DNA of 64,000 nucleotides from Candidatus Fukatsuia endosymbiont of Tuberolachnus salignus (GTDB taxonomy: Bacteria; Pseudomonadota; Gammaproteobacteria; Enterobacterales; Enterobacteriaceae). A program made the position numbers and the translations under genes. This document shows positions 29,262-38,775 of this stretch, in pieces. The notes below the pieces were generated by a model, which was not told the DNA's origin, did not search any database, and worked only from the letters and a program-made list of their open reading frames with translations. Each line of letters opens with the position of its first letter. Position 1 is the stretch's first letter. The stretch spans positions 1,798,001-1,862,000 of the forward strand of contig NZ_OZ034983.1 in the NCBI RefSeq assembly GCF_964030845.1. Direction: 5' to 3'.

Positions 29262-29387
29262 ATATACCCTTCGCCTTTCAAGTTACGGCGGCGTTGGCTG
29301 CTCACACTCATCCCAGTCATGTACTACCTGTACACTCCTGGAATTCGATTGATTGCCGCCTTGCCGTAACTCGAAATTCATTGGGTA
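29262..29387. repeat. ERIC element
   Basis: A 126-base palindromic repeat, ATATACCCTTCGCC... to ...AATTCATTGGGTAG, which matches the 127-base enterobacterial repetitive intergenic consensus along its length (CAAGTTACGGCGGCGTTGGCTG, ATCCCAGTCA, CTCCTGGAATTCG, GCCGCCTTGCCGTAACTC in order, read as separate pieces). It fills most of the space between holC and arnB, with about 85 bases of nothing recognisable on the holC side and 168 bases before arnB. Confidence 0.85.
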
Positions 29388-29555
29388 GAGACTTCTTGCA
29401 AAACCGTCGTTCGTCATGTGAAGTCAAGGCACCTGAATAGAATTTATTTTGTTGTCTCGATGTTGTTTGGTATTGTATGGGTGTTTAGTTTTGATTAACT
29501 CATGGCAATTCGTTGTAGCTTTGAGGCTCATGTATCTGCTTGGAATTCTTCTATT

Positions 29556-30716
29556 ATGCATAGAGGTAGCTTTTTGCCTTTTTCTCGTCCGGCTATCGGT
29601 GAGAGGGAAATGACAGCTGTTGTTGATGTGCTAAAATCGGGTTGGATCACGACGGGTTCACAAAATAAGCAATTGGAAGCAAATTTTTGTCAAGCTTTTG
29701 GTTGTAAGCATGCCATTGCTGTTTGTTCAGCGACTGCGGGTATGCATATTACTTTGATGGCGTTGGGGATTGGTCCGGGTGATGAGGTCATCACACCTTC
29801 TCAAACCTGGGTTTCTACCTTGAATATGATCCTGTTATTGGGTGCCGAGCCGGTAATGATCGATGTTGACCGTGAAACGTTAATGGTCAGCGCTGAGGAT
29901 ATTGAAGCGGCTATTACCCCGAAAACCAAAGCCATTATTCCGGTTCATTATGCTGGGGCACCCTGTGATTTGGAGGCTATCAGGGAGGTGGCGATGCGTC
30001 ATGGAGTGGCACTGGTTGAAGACGCGGCTCATGCTGTCGGCACACGTTATAAAGAGCAATGGATTGGTGCACAGGGTACAGCTATCTTTTCGTTTCATGC
30101 AATTAAAAATATCACTTGTGCAGAAGGAGGGCTGATCGCCACAGATAATGATGAACTGGCAGCACGCGTACGCTGTTTAAAATTTCATGGATTAGGCGTT
30201 GATGCGTTTGATCGTCAAACACAAGGACGCAGCCCACAAGCCGAAGTTGTCGAGCCAGGGTACAAATATAATCTATCGGATATTCATGCCGCCATCGCCG
30301 TTGTGCAGCTAGAGCGTTTGACTGAAATTAATGCGCGGCGTCAAGCTTTAGCGCAATGTTATCAACAGCGACTTGTTGATGTTCCGCTACAGCCACTGGG
30401 CATACCTAATTATCCTCATTTACATGCCTGGCATCTCTTTATTGTGCGTGTGGATAAAGCATGCTGTGGCATCGATCGCAATCATCTGATGAATCTCTTA
30501 AAAGAACAGGGTATTGGTAGTGGACTGCATTTTCGTGCAACACACACGCAAAAATATTATCGTGAGCGTTACCCAGACGTGGCACTACCCAATACCGAAT
30601 GGAATTCAGCCAGATTATGTTCATTACCCTTTTTCCCTGATATGCAAGACAGTGACGTCGATTGGGTTGTCGATACATTGAAAAAAATTATAGGTTCACA
30701 TCATGGTACAAATTGA
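29556..30716 (+). CDS. arnB: UDP-Ara4O aminotransferase ArnB
   Basis: PLP-dependent aminotransferase that makes UDP-L-Ara4N. Motifs FLPFSRPAIGEREMTAVVD, SATAGMHITLMALG, PVHYAGAPCDLEAI, VEDAAHAVGTRY and the PLP lysine in FSFHAIKNITCAEGG. I chose the ATG at 29556 (MHRGSFLPFSRP), which gives the family length of about 386; an ATG at 29502 would add 18 residues with no family match. The ribosome site is weak (GGAATT). The protein is closest by eye to Yersinia ArnB. First gene of arnBCADTEF; I could not find a convincing PmrA box upstream. Confidence 0.95.
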   Translation: MHRGSFLPFSRPAIGEREMTAVVDVLKSGWITTGSQNKQLEANFCQAFGCKHAIAVCSATAGMHITLMALGIGPGDEVITPSQTWVSTLNMILLLGAEPVMIDVDRETLMVSAEDIEAAITPKTKAIIPVHYAGAPCDLEAIREVAMRHGVALVEDAAHAVGTRYKEQWIGAQGTAIFSFHAIKNITCAEGGLIATDNDELAARVRCLKFHGLGVDAFDRQTQGRSPQAEVVEPGYKYNLSDIHAAIAVVQLERLTEINARRQALAQCYQQRLVDVPLQPLGIPNYPHLHAWHLFIVRVDKACCGIDRNHLMNLLKEQGIGSGLHFRATHTQKYYRERYPDVALPNTEWNSARLCSLPFFPDMQDSDVDWVVDTLKKIIGSHHGTN

Positions 30717-31689
30717 ATCAATAAAAAAAGTCTCGATTGTTATCCCTGTTTATAACGAGCAGGAAAGCTTGCCTACATTGATTGCCAGAACATCTGCAGC
30801 CTGTAAATCACTGTCGCAACCCTATGAAATTATTTTGGTGGATGATGGTAGTACTGATGACTCGGCAGCTATCTTGATGCGGGTGGCAGCACAACCAGAC
30901 GACTCAATTATTGCTGTATTACTTAACCGCAACTACGGTCAGCACGCTGCTATTATGGCAGGTTTTAATCAGGTCAGTGGTGATTTGGTCATTACTCTGG
31001 ATGCTGATCTACAAAATCCGCCAGAAGAAATCCCTCGCTTGGTTAAGGTGGCGGAAGAAGGCTACGACGTAGTAGGTACGGTACGTGCTAATCGGCAAGA
31101 TTCCCTGTTCCGTAAAACCGGGTCCCGCTTAGTCAATATGATGATCCAGCGAGCGACGGGAAAAGCGATGGGCGATTACGGCTGCATGCTACGAGCTTAC
31201 CGGCGGCATATCGTCGACGCAATGTTACGCTGTCACGAACGCAGCACCTTTATTCCGATCCTGGCCAATACTTTTGCTAGGCGTACCACAGAAATTACTG
31301 TTAATCACGCAGAGCGTGCTTTTGGTGATTCTAAATACAGCCTAATGAAGCTGATCAACCTGATGTATGATTTAGTGACCTGTCTGACGACAACACCACT
31401 GCGATTACTCAGTTTGCTTGGTAGCGTGATGGCGGTTTCAGGTTTCACTCTGGCTTTATTACTGGTAATGCTGCGTTTGGTTTTGGGATCAGTTTGGGCA
31501 GGAGACGGTGTATTCACGTTATTTGCTGTACTCTTTATGTTTATTGGTGCGCAATTTATCGGTATGGGTTTACTGGGTGAGTACATCGGGCGTATCTACC
31601 ATGATGTGCGGGCCCGTCCTCGTTACTTTGTAGAAAAAGTGGTTAACGGTCAGCAAGTCGAAAATACTCAGGAAAAAGAACAACGATGA
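30703..31689 (+). CDS. arnC: Undecaprenyl-phosphate Ara4FN transferase ArnC
   Basis: Membrane-bound GT2 glycosyltransferase that moves formyl-Ara4N from UDP to undecaprenyl phosphate on the cytoplasmic side. GT-A motifs: VSIVIPVYNEQESLP, EIILVDDGSTDDS, LITLDADLQNPPEEIP (DxD) and a later MGDYGCMLRAYRR. Two C-terminal membrane segments (about residues 235-305). 328 residues. Its ATG overlaps the arnB stop by 14 bases. Confidence 0.97.
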   Translation: MVQIESIKKVSIVIPVYNEQESLPTLIARTSAACKSLSQPYEIILVDDGSTDDSAAILMRVAAQPDDSIIAVLLNRNYGQHAAIMAGFNQVSGDLVITLDADLQNPPEEIPRLVKVAEEGYDVVGTVRANRQDSLFRKTGSRLVNMMIQRATGKAMGDYGCMLRAYRRHIVDAMLRCHERSTFIPILANTFARRTTEITVNHAERAFGDSKYSLMKLINLMYDLVTCLTTTPLRLLSLLGSVMAVSGFTLALLLVMLRLVLGSVWAGDGVFTLFAVLFMFIGAQFIGMGLLGEYIGRIYHDVRARPRYFVEKVVNGQQVENTQEKEQR

Positions 31690-33668
31690 AAGCAATTGTG
31701 TTTGCCTATCACGATATTGGCTGTGTGGGTTTGCGTGCGTTACATGACGCTAATTACGATATTAAAGCAGTATATACCCATGTTGATGACCCCAACGAGA
31801 ATCGTTTCTTCTCTTCTGTGGCGCATGTCGCCGCAGAACTGAAGCTACCCGTGTTTGCACCAGAAGATATTAATCATTCTCTGTGGATTGAGCATATCCG
31901 TGAGTTACAGCCAGATGTTATTTTCTCCTTCTACTACCGCCAATTATTAAGCCAAGACATTTTATCATTAGCTCCGCAGGGGGCCTTTAATTTACATGGT
32001 TCTTTATTGCCCCGTTATCGTGGCTGTGCACCGATCAATTGGGCACTGATTTATGGAGAAAGTGAAACGGGTGTAACATTGCATCAGATGGTTGTTCAAG
32101 CGGATGCGGGCGCGATTGCCGGTCAACAAAAGGTTCCTATTGATCCCGAAGACACCGCCTTAACACTCCACGGTAAAATGCGTGATGCGGCACAGCTATT
32201 GTTAAACGATCTATTGCCCAAATTCAAAAAAAATAAGTCGTTACCTCTGGTAGCCCAGTCTGAAGCACACGCCAGTTATTTTTCTCGCCGCAAAGCGGCC
32301 GATGGTGAAATTGACTGGCGACAATCGGCAACGGCGATTAATAATTTGGTCCGTGCCGTCACGGAGCCTTATCCCGGTGCATTTAGTTACTTTGGTCAAC
32401 AAAAACTGATTGTTTGGCAATCACGCCCAATAGAGAGAATAGATAATATAAAACCAGGTACGGTGTTGAAGACGGATCCGTTGACTATTGCCTGTGGTGA
32501 AGGCGGGTTGGAAGTCATAACCGCCCAAGGTGAATCAGGTCTGTACGTGCAGGGCTGTAGATTGGCACAGGAAATGAAGATGGTTACGGGTGTGCGCTTG
32601 GGCGTAAAAACCAGTATAGGGAAAAAAAGACCAATTCGTGTACTCATCCTGGGTGTGAATGGTTTTATTGGTAATCATCTAACTGAACGTTTATTGCGTG
32701 ATGATAACAAAGACGATTATGAAGTCTATGGCTTGGATATCGGTTCAGATGCCATTAGCCGTTTTATCAGTCATCCTGGTTTTCATTTTGTTGAAGGGGA
32801 TATTAGCATTCACTCCGAATGGATTGAATATCACATTAAAAAATGTGACGTCATACTGCCTCTAGTGGCGATTGCCACACCGATTGAATATACCCGTAAT
32901 CCATTACAAGTTTTCGAATTAGACTTTGAAGAAAATTTAAAGATTGTACGCGATTGTGTTAAATATAAAAAACGCATTGTTTTTCCTTCAACCTCAGAAG
33001 TCTACGGTATGTGCGACGATAAAGAGTTTGACGAGGATAACTCACGTTTGATCGTCGGGCCAATTAACAAACAACGTTGGATTTATTCAGTTTCCAAACA
33101 ATTACTAGACCGTGTTATTTGGGCATATGGTGCTAAGGAAGGGCTAAAATTCACCCTGTTTCGTCCATTTAACTGGATGGGTCCACGGTTGGATAATCTC
33201 GATGCTGCCCGTATTGGCAGTTCACGTGCCATCACGCAGCTTATCCTCAATTTAGTCGAGGGTTCACCGATACAGCTGTTTGATGGTGGTGCGCAAAAAC
33301 GTTGTTTTACTGATATTAATGATGGCATTGAAGCTTTATTTCGCATTATTGAAAATCGTGGAGGCCGTTGTAACGGTCAAATCATCAACATTGGTAATCC
33401 AGGCAACGAGGCCAGTATTCGTGAATTGGCAGAAATGTTGCTGAACAGTTTTAATCAGCATGAATTGCGTCAGCATTTTCCTCCTTTTGCCGGGCTTAAG
33501 TCTGTCGAAAGCAAAGCCTATTACGGTGAAGGCTATCAAGATGTCACATACCGGACGCCCTGTATTAAAAATGCGCGTCGTTTGCTCAATTGGCAGCCAA
33601 AGATCTCTATAGAGCAGACAATAGCCGAAACCTTAGATTTTTTCCTACGTTCTGCTTTGCAAGAGTAG
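31686..33668 (+). CDS. arnA: Bifunctional UDP-GlcA decarboxylase/UDP-Ara4N formyltransferase ArnA
   Basis: Two enzymes in one chain. The N-terminal half (about 1-300) is a formyltransferase: LHGSLLPRYRGCAPINWALIYG and GVTLHQMVVQADAG. The C-terminal half (about 315-660) is the NAD-dependent UDP-glucuronate decarboxylase: VLILGVNGFIGNHLTERLL (Rossmann), PSTSEVYGMC and the YSVSKQLLDRVIWAYG (YxxxK). 660 residues, standard length. Start overlaps the arnC stop in ATGA. Confidence 0.98.
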   Translation: MKAIVFAYHDIGCVGLRALHDANYDIKAVYTHVDDPNENRFFSSVAHVAAELKLPVFAPEDINHSLWIEHIRELQPDVIFSFYYRQLLSQDILSLAPQGAFNLHGSLLPRYRGCAPINWALIYGESETGVTLHQMVVQADAGAIAGQQKVPIDPEDTALTLHGKMRDAAQLLLNDLLPKFKKNKSLPLVAQSEAHASYFSRRKAADGEIDWRQSATAINNLVRAVTEPYPGAFSYFGQQKLIVWQSRPIERIDNIKPGTVLKTDPLTIACGEGGLEVITAQGESGLYVQGCRLAQEMKMVTGVRLGVKTSIGKKRPIRVLILGVNGFIGNHLTERLLRDDNKDDYEVYGLDIGSDAISRFISHPGFHFVEGDISIHSEWIEYHIKKCDVILPLVAIATPIEYTRNPLQVFELDFEENLKIVRDCVKYKKRIVFPSTSEVYGMCDDKEFDEDNSRLIVGPINKQRWIYSVSKQLLDRVIWAYGAKEGLKFTLFRPFNWMGPRLDNLDAARIGSSRAITQLILNLVEGSPIQLFDGGAQKRCFTDINDGIEALFRIIENRGGRCNGQIINIGNPGNEASIRELAEMLLNSFNQHELRQHFPPFAGLKSVESKAYYGEGYQDVTYRTPCIKNARRLLNWQPKISIEQTIAETLDFFLRSALQE

Positions 33669-33695
33669 ATAACGCAGGATTATGGGAAGTAGCAA

Positions 33696-34598
33696 ATGAG
33701 ACAAATTGGCCTGAGAATTGATGTCGATACCTACCAGGGTACTAAGCAGGGAGTACCGGCACTACTTGCTTTATTGGAAAAACACCGTATTCAGGCCAGT
33801 TTTTTCTTTAGTGTCGGCCCCGATAATATGGGGCGTCATTTATGGCGTCTGTTACGTCCGCGTTTCTTATGGAAAATGTTGCGATCTAATGCCGTGTCTC
33901 TGTATGGTTGGGATATTCTTCTTGCGGGAACGGCCTGGCCAGGGAGGCTGATCGCCAGGGATCTTGGTGCATTGATGAAACAAACACGAGAGAATGCACA
34001 TGAGGTGGGTCTTCATGCTTGGGATCATCAGGGATGGCAGGCAAATGTTGCTCGTTGGTCCCAGCAACAACTGAACGAACAGGTAAAACTTGGGGTGGAA
34101 GCGCTGCAACAGAGCATCGAGCAAAGGGTCACTTGTTCAGCAGTCGCGGGATGGCGGGCAGATGACACTGTTTTGGCGGTCAAACAACATTTTTCTTTTA
34201 ACTATAATAGTGACTGCCGTGGCACGCATCCTTTTCGTCCACAATTGGCGGATGGCAGCATTGGTACGGTACAGATCCCTGTGACCTTACCGACCTATGA
34301 TGAAGTGGTGGGAAGTAAAGTGCGCCAGCAGGATTTTAATGATTACATTTTACAAACCATGTTGTGTGATCGCGGGGTGCCAGTCTACACCATTCATGCG
34401 GAAGTGGAGGGAATGTCGCAATTGCTAATGTTTGAGCAACTGCTACTGCGAGCAAAGAAACAAAGCATTCAATTTTGTCCGCTTAGTGCTTTGTTACCAC
34501 AGGATACACAGAGCTTGCCCTTGGGCAGAGTGGTGCGTTCCCCCTTCCCCGGGCGGGAAGGCTGGTTGGGCTGTCAATCTGTAGTGAATGAACCATGA
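33696..34598 (+). CDS. arnD: Undecaprenyl-phosphate-Ara4FN deformylase ArnD
   Basis: Polysaccharide-deacetylase (NodB) family, acting in the inner membrane to remove the formyl group from the lipid-linked sugar. GLRIDVDTYQGTKQGVPALL holds the metal-binding Asp pair and EVGLHAWDHQGWQ the His pair. AGWRADDTVLAV and DCRGTHPFRP are also conserved. 300 residues, standard. 27 bases after arnA and overlapping arnT by 4. Confidence 0.97.
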   Translation: MRQIGLRIDVDTYQGTKQGVPALLALLEKHRIQASFFFSVGPDNMGRHLWRLLRPRFLWKMLRSNAVSLYGWDILLAGTAWPGRLIARDLGALMKQTRENAHEVGLHAWDHQGWQANVARWSQQQLNEQVKLGVEALQQSIEQRVTCSAVAGWRADDTVLAVKQHFSFNYNSDCRGTHPFRPQLADGSIGTVQIPVTLPTYDEVVGSKVRQQDFNDYILQTMLCDRGVPVYTIHAEVEGMSQLLMFEQLLLRAKKQSIQFCPLSALLPQDTQSLPLGRVVRSPFPGREGWLGCQSVVNEP

Positions 34599-36262
34599 TA
34601 AAATTTTTTAAAGGCAATATTGCGGCGTTATTGACCGTTTTTTTTGTCATACTGTATCTGATCCCTATTAATGGTCGTCTGCTGTGGCAGCCAGATGAAA
34701 CCCGTTATGCAGAAATAAGCCGTGAAATGCTCCAGCGTGGTGACTGGATAGTTCCACGCCTGTTGGATATTCGTTACTTCGAGAAGCCGGTTGCAGGTTA
34801 TTGGATAAATAATATCAGCCAATGGCTGTTTGGTGAGAATAATTTTGCGGTACGCTTCGGCTCAGTGTTTAGCACTGGTCTTAGTGCTCTGCTGGTTTTT
34901 TGGCTGGCTACTCTACTATGGGGTAACCGTGCTACTGCAACACTGGCGACATTAATTTACTTCACTTCTTTACTGGTATTCAGCGTTGGTTCTTACGCGG
35001 TGCTGGATCCCATGATTTCGCTGTGGCTAACCGCAGCTATGGTAAGTTTTTATTTCACCTTGCGTGCCGAAAAAACATGGCAAAAATTAGCGGCCTATGC
35101 ATTGCTGGGTATGACTTGTGCGATGGGGGTAATGACCAAAGGATTTCTTGCTTTGGTGGTGCCGGTGATTGCGGTCTTACCCATTGTTATGATGCAGAGA
35201 CGGGTTAAGGAACTGCTTCTTTTTGGCTGGATAGCAGTACTGACGGCGATCCTGTTTTGCCTCCCTTGGGCGTTGATTATTGCTCAACGTGAGCCAGATT
35301 TCTGGCACTATTTCTTCTGGATTGAACATATTCAGCGCTTTGCTGCAGACGACGCTCAACATAGAGAACCATTCTGGTATTATCTGCCAATTTTATGTTT
35401 GGGAGTGTTGCCTTGGCTGGGGTTACTGCCGGGTGCTCTTCTCAAAGGCTGGCGTGAACGGATAACACGTCCAGAATTGTTTTTTTTGTTGAGTTGGGTA
35501 CTGATGCCGCTGATTTTTTTCAGCGTCGCCAAAGGTAAATTACTGACCTACATCCTGCCTTGTATGGCACCGCTCTCTTTATTAATGGCAGCTTATGCGA
35601 CAGATTGCGTTAAGGGTATGCGCCCTCAGATGCTGAAAATTAACGGTGTAATTAATTTGATACTGGGTCTTATCTGTGGATTAGCGATATTGATCTTGAG
35701 CATTGGGTTGTTTCCTCAGTGGGTGATCCTGACTAAACAGGAAACATATAAAGCAATCCTGGCTATTGTTGCCTTTGCTGCTTGGGGTGGGATGGGTTGG
35801 TGGAGTATGAAAGCCCATGGACAACATTGGCAGTGGGCGGCAGCATGCCCATTATTGTTTGCCTTATTGGTAGGTTTTATCATTCCACAGAAAATAATTG
35901 ATGCAAAACAACCACAAAATTTTATTCACCATCATATTAGTCTATTAAATCAAAGCCGTTATGTTTTAGCGGATGAAGTTGGTATTGCAAATGGTTTAGC
36001 TTGGGAATTGAAACGCAGTGATGTGATGATGTTTAGTACAAAAGGTGAGCTTAACTATGGTTTGCGTTATGCGGATAACAGTGATCGTTATGTCGATAAT
36101 GCCGATTTTCCGCAGTGGTTGATACAGGCACGACGGCAAGGAAGTGTTTCACTGGTATTACTTTTATCACGTCATGGAGAGATCCCGGCGTATTTACCCG
36201 TGGCTAGCAGGATCGAACGGATGAATCGTTTGGTTTTATTGTGGTATGCAAAAACGTCATGA
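34595..36262 (+). CDS. arnT: Lipid A Ara4N transferase ArnT
   Basis: GT-C (PMT-type) integral membrane enzyme that transfers L-Ara4N to lipid A in the periplasm. The catalytic loop starts WQPDETRYAEISREML, with the conserved DE. FEKPVAGYWINNISQWLFG and PFWYYLPILCLGVLPW are family signatures. About 12 membrane segments, then a periplasmic C-terminal domain. 555 residues, standard. Starts in ATGA overlap with the arnD stop. Confidence 0.97.
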   Translation: MIKFFKGNIAALLTVFFVILYLIPINGRLLWQPDETRYAEISREMLQRGDWIVPRLLDIRYFEKPVAGYWINNISQWLFGENNFAVRFGSVFSTGLSALLVFWLATLLWGNRATATLATLIYFTSLLVFSVGSYAVLDPMISLWLTAAMVSFYFTLRAEKTWQKLAAYALLGMTCAMGVMTKGFLALVVPVIAVLPIVMMQRRVKELLLFGWIAVLTAILFCLPWALIIAQREPDFWHYFFWIEHIQRFAADDAQHREPFWYYLPILCLGVLPWLGLLPGALLKGWRERITRPELFFLLSWVLMPLIFFSVAKGKLLTYILPCMAPLSLLMAAYATDCVKGMRPQMLKINGVINLILGLICGLAILILSIGLFPQWVILTKQETYKAILAIVAFAAWGGMGWWSMKAHGQHWQWAAACPLLFALLVGFIIPQKIIDAKQPQNFIHHHISLLNQSRYVLADEVGIANGLAWELKRSDVMMFSTKGELNYGLRYADNSDRYVDNADFPQWLIQARRQGSVSLVLLLSRHGEIPAYLPVASRIERMNRLVLLWYAKTS

Positions 36263-36600
36263 TTGGCTATCTATTGTTATTAGTGATCAGCTTGCTAACT
36301 TGCATCGGGCAATTATGTCAAAAACAGGCGGCAAATCACTGGCAGCAAACTCAGTGTGGGCAGATTAAACTCTGCTGCTGTTGGTTGCTCACTGCTTTAA
36401 TGCTGCTTGGATTGGCGATGTTGTTATGGTTGAAATTATTACAGCATATGCCGCTGAGCCAGGCCTACCCTTTACTAAGTTTTAATTTTATTTTGATGAC
36501 GCTAGCGGGGCGATTTTTTTTTGCTGAACAAGTGACTTCACGCCATTGGTTGGGAATTGCAGCCATCATGTTAGGTATCTTGTTGCTGAGTTGGCATTAA
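36259..36600 (+). CDS. arnE: Ara4N flippase subunit ArnE
   Basis: Small multidrug-resistance-type membrane protein that, with ArnF, flips undecaprenyl-phosphate-Ara4N to the periplasmic face. Four hydrophobic segments (MIGYLLLLVISLLTCIGQL to IAAIMLGILLLSWH) and the LSQAYPLLSFNFILM motif. I chose the ATG at 36259, which overlaps the arnT stop in ATGA; a TTG-type upstream start at 36241 would overlap more. About 113 residues. Confidence 0.95.
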   Translation: MIGYLLLLVISLLTCIGQLCQKQAANHWQQTQCGQIKLCCCWLLTALMLLGLAMLLWLKLLQHMPLSQAYPLLSFNFILMTLAGRFFFAEQVTSRHWLGIAAIMLGILLLSWH

Positions 36601-36644
36601 TAGATCTCTTGTACAGCCCTGTTTAGCTTTCGCAAGGGGGGTTG

Positions 36645-37031
36645 ATGAAAGGTTATCTCTGGGGTATCGGCAGTGTGTTGTTGGTCACACTGGCACAGTT
36701 ACTATTGAAATGGGGTATGATGTATACTCCACTGATATCGTTTTCTGATATCAATCTACGATTCTTAACCGATCACTCAAGCCAGGTAACAGCCGTTATC
36801 TGCGGTTTGCTGGGCTATGGCCTATCGATGTTATGTTGGTTTCTCGCCTTGCGCTATTTACCACTCAATCAGGCTTATCCATTACTGGGTATCAGTTACG
36901 CATTAGTCTATGTGGCGGTGGTATCATTGCCGTGGTTCAATGAACCGGCAACCACACTTAAAACACTGGGTGCCGCTTTAATTTTACTTGGTGTCTGGTT
37001 GATTCACTCCAAAGCAAATAAACCAGACTGA
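36645..37031 (+). CDS. arnF: Ara4N flippase subunit ArnF
   Basis: Partner of ArnE with four membrane segments; LPLNQAYPLLGISYALVY matches the second half of the family. The ATG at 36645 follows a GGGGGG ribosome site. About 128 residues. Last gene of the arn operon, 44 bases after arnE. No clear terminator hairpin follows. Confidence 0.95.
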   Translation: MKGYLWGIGSVLLVTLAQLLLKWGMMYTPLISFSDINLRFLTDHSSQVTAVICGLLGYGLSMLCWFLALRYLPLNQAYPLLGISYALVYVAVVSLPWFNEPATTLKTLGAALILLGVWLIHSKANKPD

Positions 37032-37200
37032 CGCCATTGTGCTTATTTAGTGGCACAGACGCTATGCAACACCTCGGTTCGATGCCTTCAAGCGTGGGTT
37101 ATTATTACAATCAAGTCAGGCTACATAGTGTTAATGATTACTAAACGCTACTGATGAAAGAATATCAAGCAGCATAACCCCCCCGAATTTGTGTCCAAAA

Positions 37201-38061
37201 TTACTTGACCAAAACAGATAAAAGGTTCCGGTTAAGCGTTTTTATATGGTTTTCGCATTCCTGTGGGTAGTAAAGGCCTGTATATTCCGCAACTTCCCGA
37301 CCAAGACGCCCATATAGCTGTATCGTTGCCTCAAACGCACGTTGTGCATCAGTCGCGTCAAACTGCCCAAAAGTTTCCTGCAGCTCAATCCACGTTTGTG
37401 GGTCAACCCATTCATACATACGTAAACCATTATGCCAGATATCTACAGGTTTATGACTGAGGGCAAGGGCATGCCATTCCAGCATACACAGTAAGAGATC
37501 TTTCATCGTATTATCACGTCGCTTAACCATCCAAAGTTCACCACGGGCAAGATACTTAGGAAGATGAAATGCTTCAAACCAGAATTCTTCAACCGAGGCT
37601 TTGAATGAATATTGTGATGGCAGAGTCCCGCCAGGAAAGTCATATGATGGTGCTGGTAACCCCACGGTTATCGCCGTTTTGTCGAGTACGATATGATAAC
37701 CACGTTCATAAAGTTCACAGAGGCTTCCTTTGTCAGCCATATTGCGAACACGCTCAGTGCCAGCCAGCATAAAATCAACTTTCACACCATCGCTATAGAT
37801 GGCAAGGCGGGTAGCCCATTCCTGATCAATATCAGGATCGAGGCGAAGCACAGTAATCAGCTCGCCAATCTCATTCATCCATTGGTCATCGTTCATCAGG
37901 ATTTCAGGGCTGGATGTGATGATTTCAATATCAATGTCTGAAAAAACATCTGCAGAATTATCATTCCTTGCCAGTGAACCGATTTGAATTAATGCTTGCA
38001 CGCCGTCGGCATCCTTCGCCCATTTAACAATCGCTTCCAGACTCTCATCGTGTGACTTCAT
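37201..38061 (-). CDS. Aminoglycoside 6-adenylyltransferase-like protein (ANT(6) family)
   Basis: Nucleotidyltransferase-fold protein of 286 residues. The GS-D-D signature is GSLARND, followed by VFSDIDIEIIT with both aspartates. WMNEIGELITVLRLDPD, RLAIYSDGVKVDFMLAG and the C-terminal helical region (KASVEEFWFEAFHLPKYLARGEL, RMYEWV, AFEATIQLYGRLGREVA) are those of ANT(6)/AadK-type streptomycin-modifying enzymes. It faces the arn operon tail-to-tail. Chromosomal homologs of this family are often of unknown substrate, so resistance is not certain. The 169 bases between arnF and this gene hold nothing I can name. Confidence 0.85.
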   Translation of the reverse strand: MKSHDESLEAIVKWAKDADGVQALIQIGSLARNDNSADVFSDIDIEIITSSPEILMNDDQWMNEIGELITVLRLDPDIDQEWATRLAIYSDGVKVDFMLAGTERVRNMADKGSLCELYERGYHIVLDKTAITVGLPAPSYDFPGGTLPSQYSFKASVEEFWFEAFHLPKYLARGELWMVKRRDNTMKDLLLCMLEWHALALSHKPVDIWHNGLRMYEWVDPQTWIELQETFGQFDATDAQRAFEATIQLYGRLGREVAEYTGLYYPQECENHIKTLNRNLLSVLVK

Positions 38062-38233
38062 CTGATATCCTTCTTTTTGCCTGAGGTTAATAATGAAGAC
38101 GCGTACGCGCTTAACTTACTACAGTACCCGCCATTTTTTGGCTTTAATTTTTCGTCTAATAGCCAGTCCGTTACACGCTGCCTCACCATACAATTTTTCT
38201 CTCGTTTATTTTAAGACATCTGCTTTTAGCACG

Positions 38234-38775
38234 ATGAGTAAAATTAGCCATGCATACATAAAAAATGATTTAAAAAATCATTCTATTTTTGGATATGATT
38301 TACTTTTTCTTCCAACATTATCATTCTGGCCACTGGTGGAACTATTGCCGACAGCGGAGCTTCCAGTACTACCACAATTGGCTGTACTGCTGCAGCAATT
38401 GGAGTCGAGGCGTTGATTGATAAGCTTCCTGAATTGAAAGAAATAGCAAATGTTAAAGGAGAACAAATATTCCAGATAGCTAGCGAAAACATGAACAACG
38501 ACCATTGGCTTAAACTAGGAAAACGGGTCGATTTCTTGCTGAAGCAGGAAGAAATTGATGGTATTGTCATCACTCATGGAACGGATACAATGGAGGAAAC
38601 TGCTTATTTTCTTAACTTAGTCATAAAAAGCAGAAAGCCCGTTATTCTTGTTGGTGCAATGCGACCCGATACCTCCATTAGTGCTGATGGCCCACTTAAC
38701 CTTTACAATGCTGTTCGTTTGGCTAGCACACGAGTTACGCACGGATCTAACCTGGGGAAGCCAAGAGTGATCTGA
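38234..38775 (+). pseudogene. ansB: L-asparaginase II, broken 5' part
   Basis: From 38314 the frame reads NIIILATGGTIADSG, then IGVEALIDKLPELKEIANVKGEQ, GIVITHGTDTMEETAYFL and PVILVGAMRPDTSISADGP (the two catalytic-threonine regions of AnsB). The expected LP before NII is present in another frame (FLP ending at about 38312), so one base is lost at 38311-38314. The signal-peptide region before it is not recognisable. The gene stops at about 38775, less than half of AnsB, where a transposase fragment on the other strand takes over. An in-frame ATG at 38413 would give only a fragment without the first active-site threonine. Confidence 0.85.

Noticed and set aside
29388..29555. A PmrA box (two CTTAAT-type half sites) upstream of arnB
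   Set aside because: I looked for two TTAA-type half sites at the right spacing and found none that is convincing.
37032..37200. A tRNA or small RNA gene between arnF and the adenylyltransferase gene
   Set aside because: No cloverleaf or clear terminator could be folded by eye; nothing to support a call. I found no tRNA or rRNA gene anywhere in the window.
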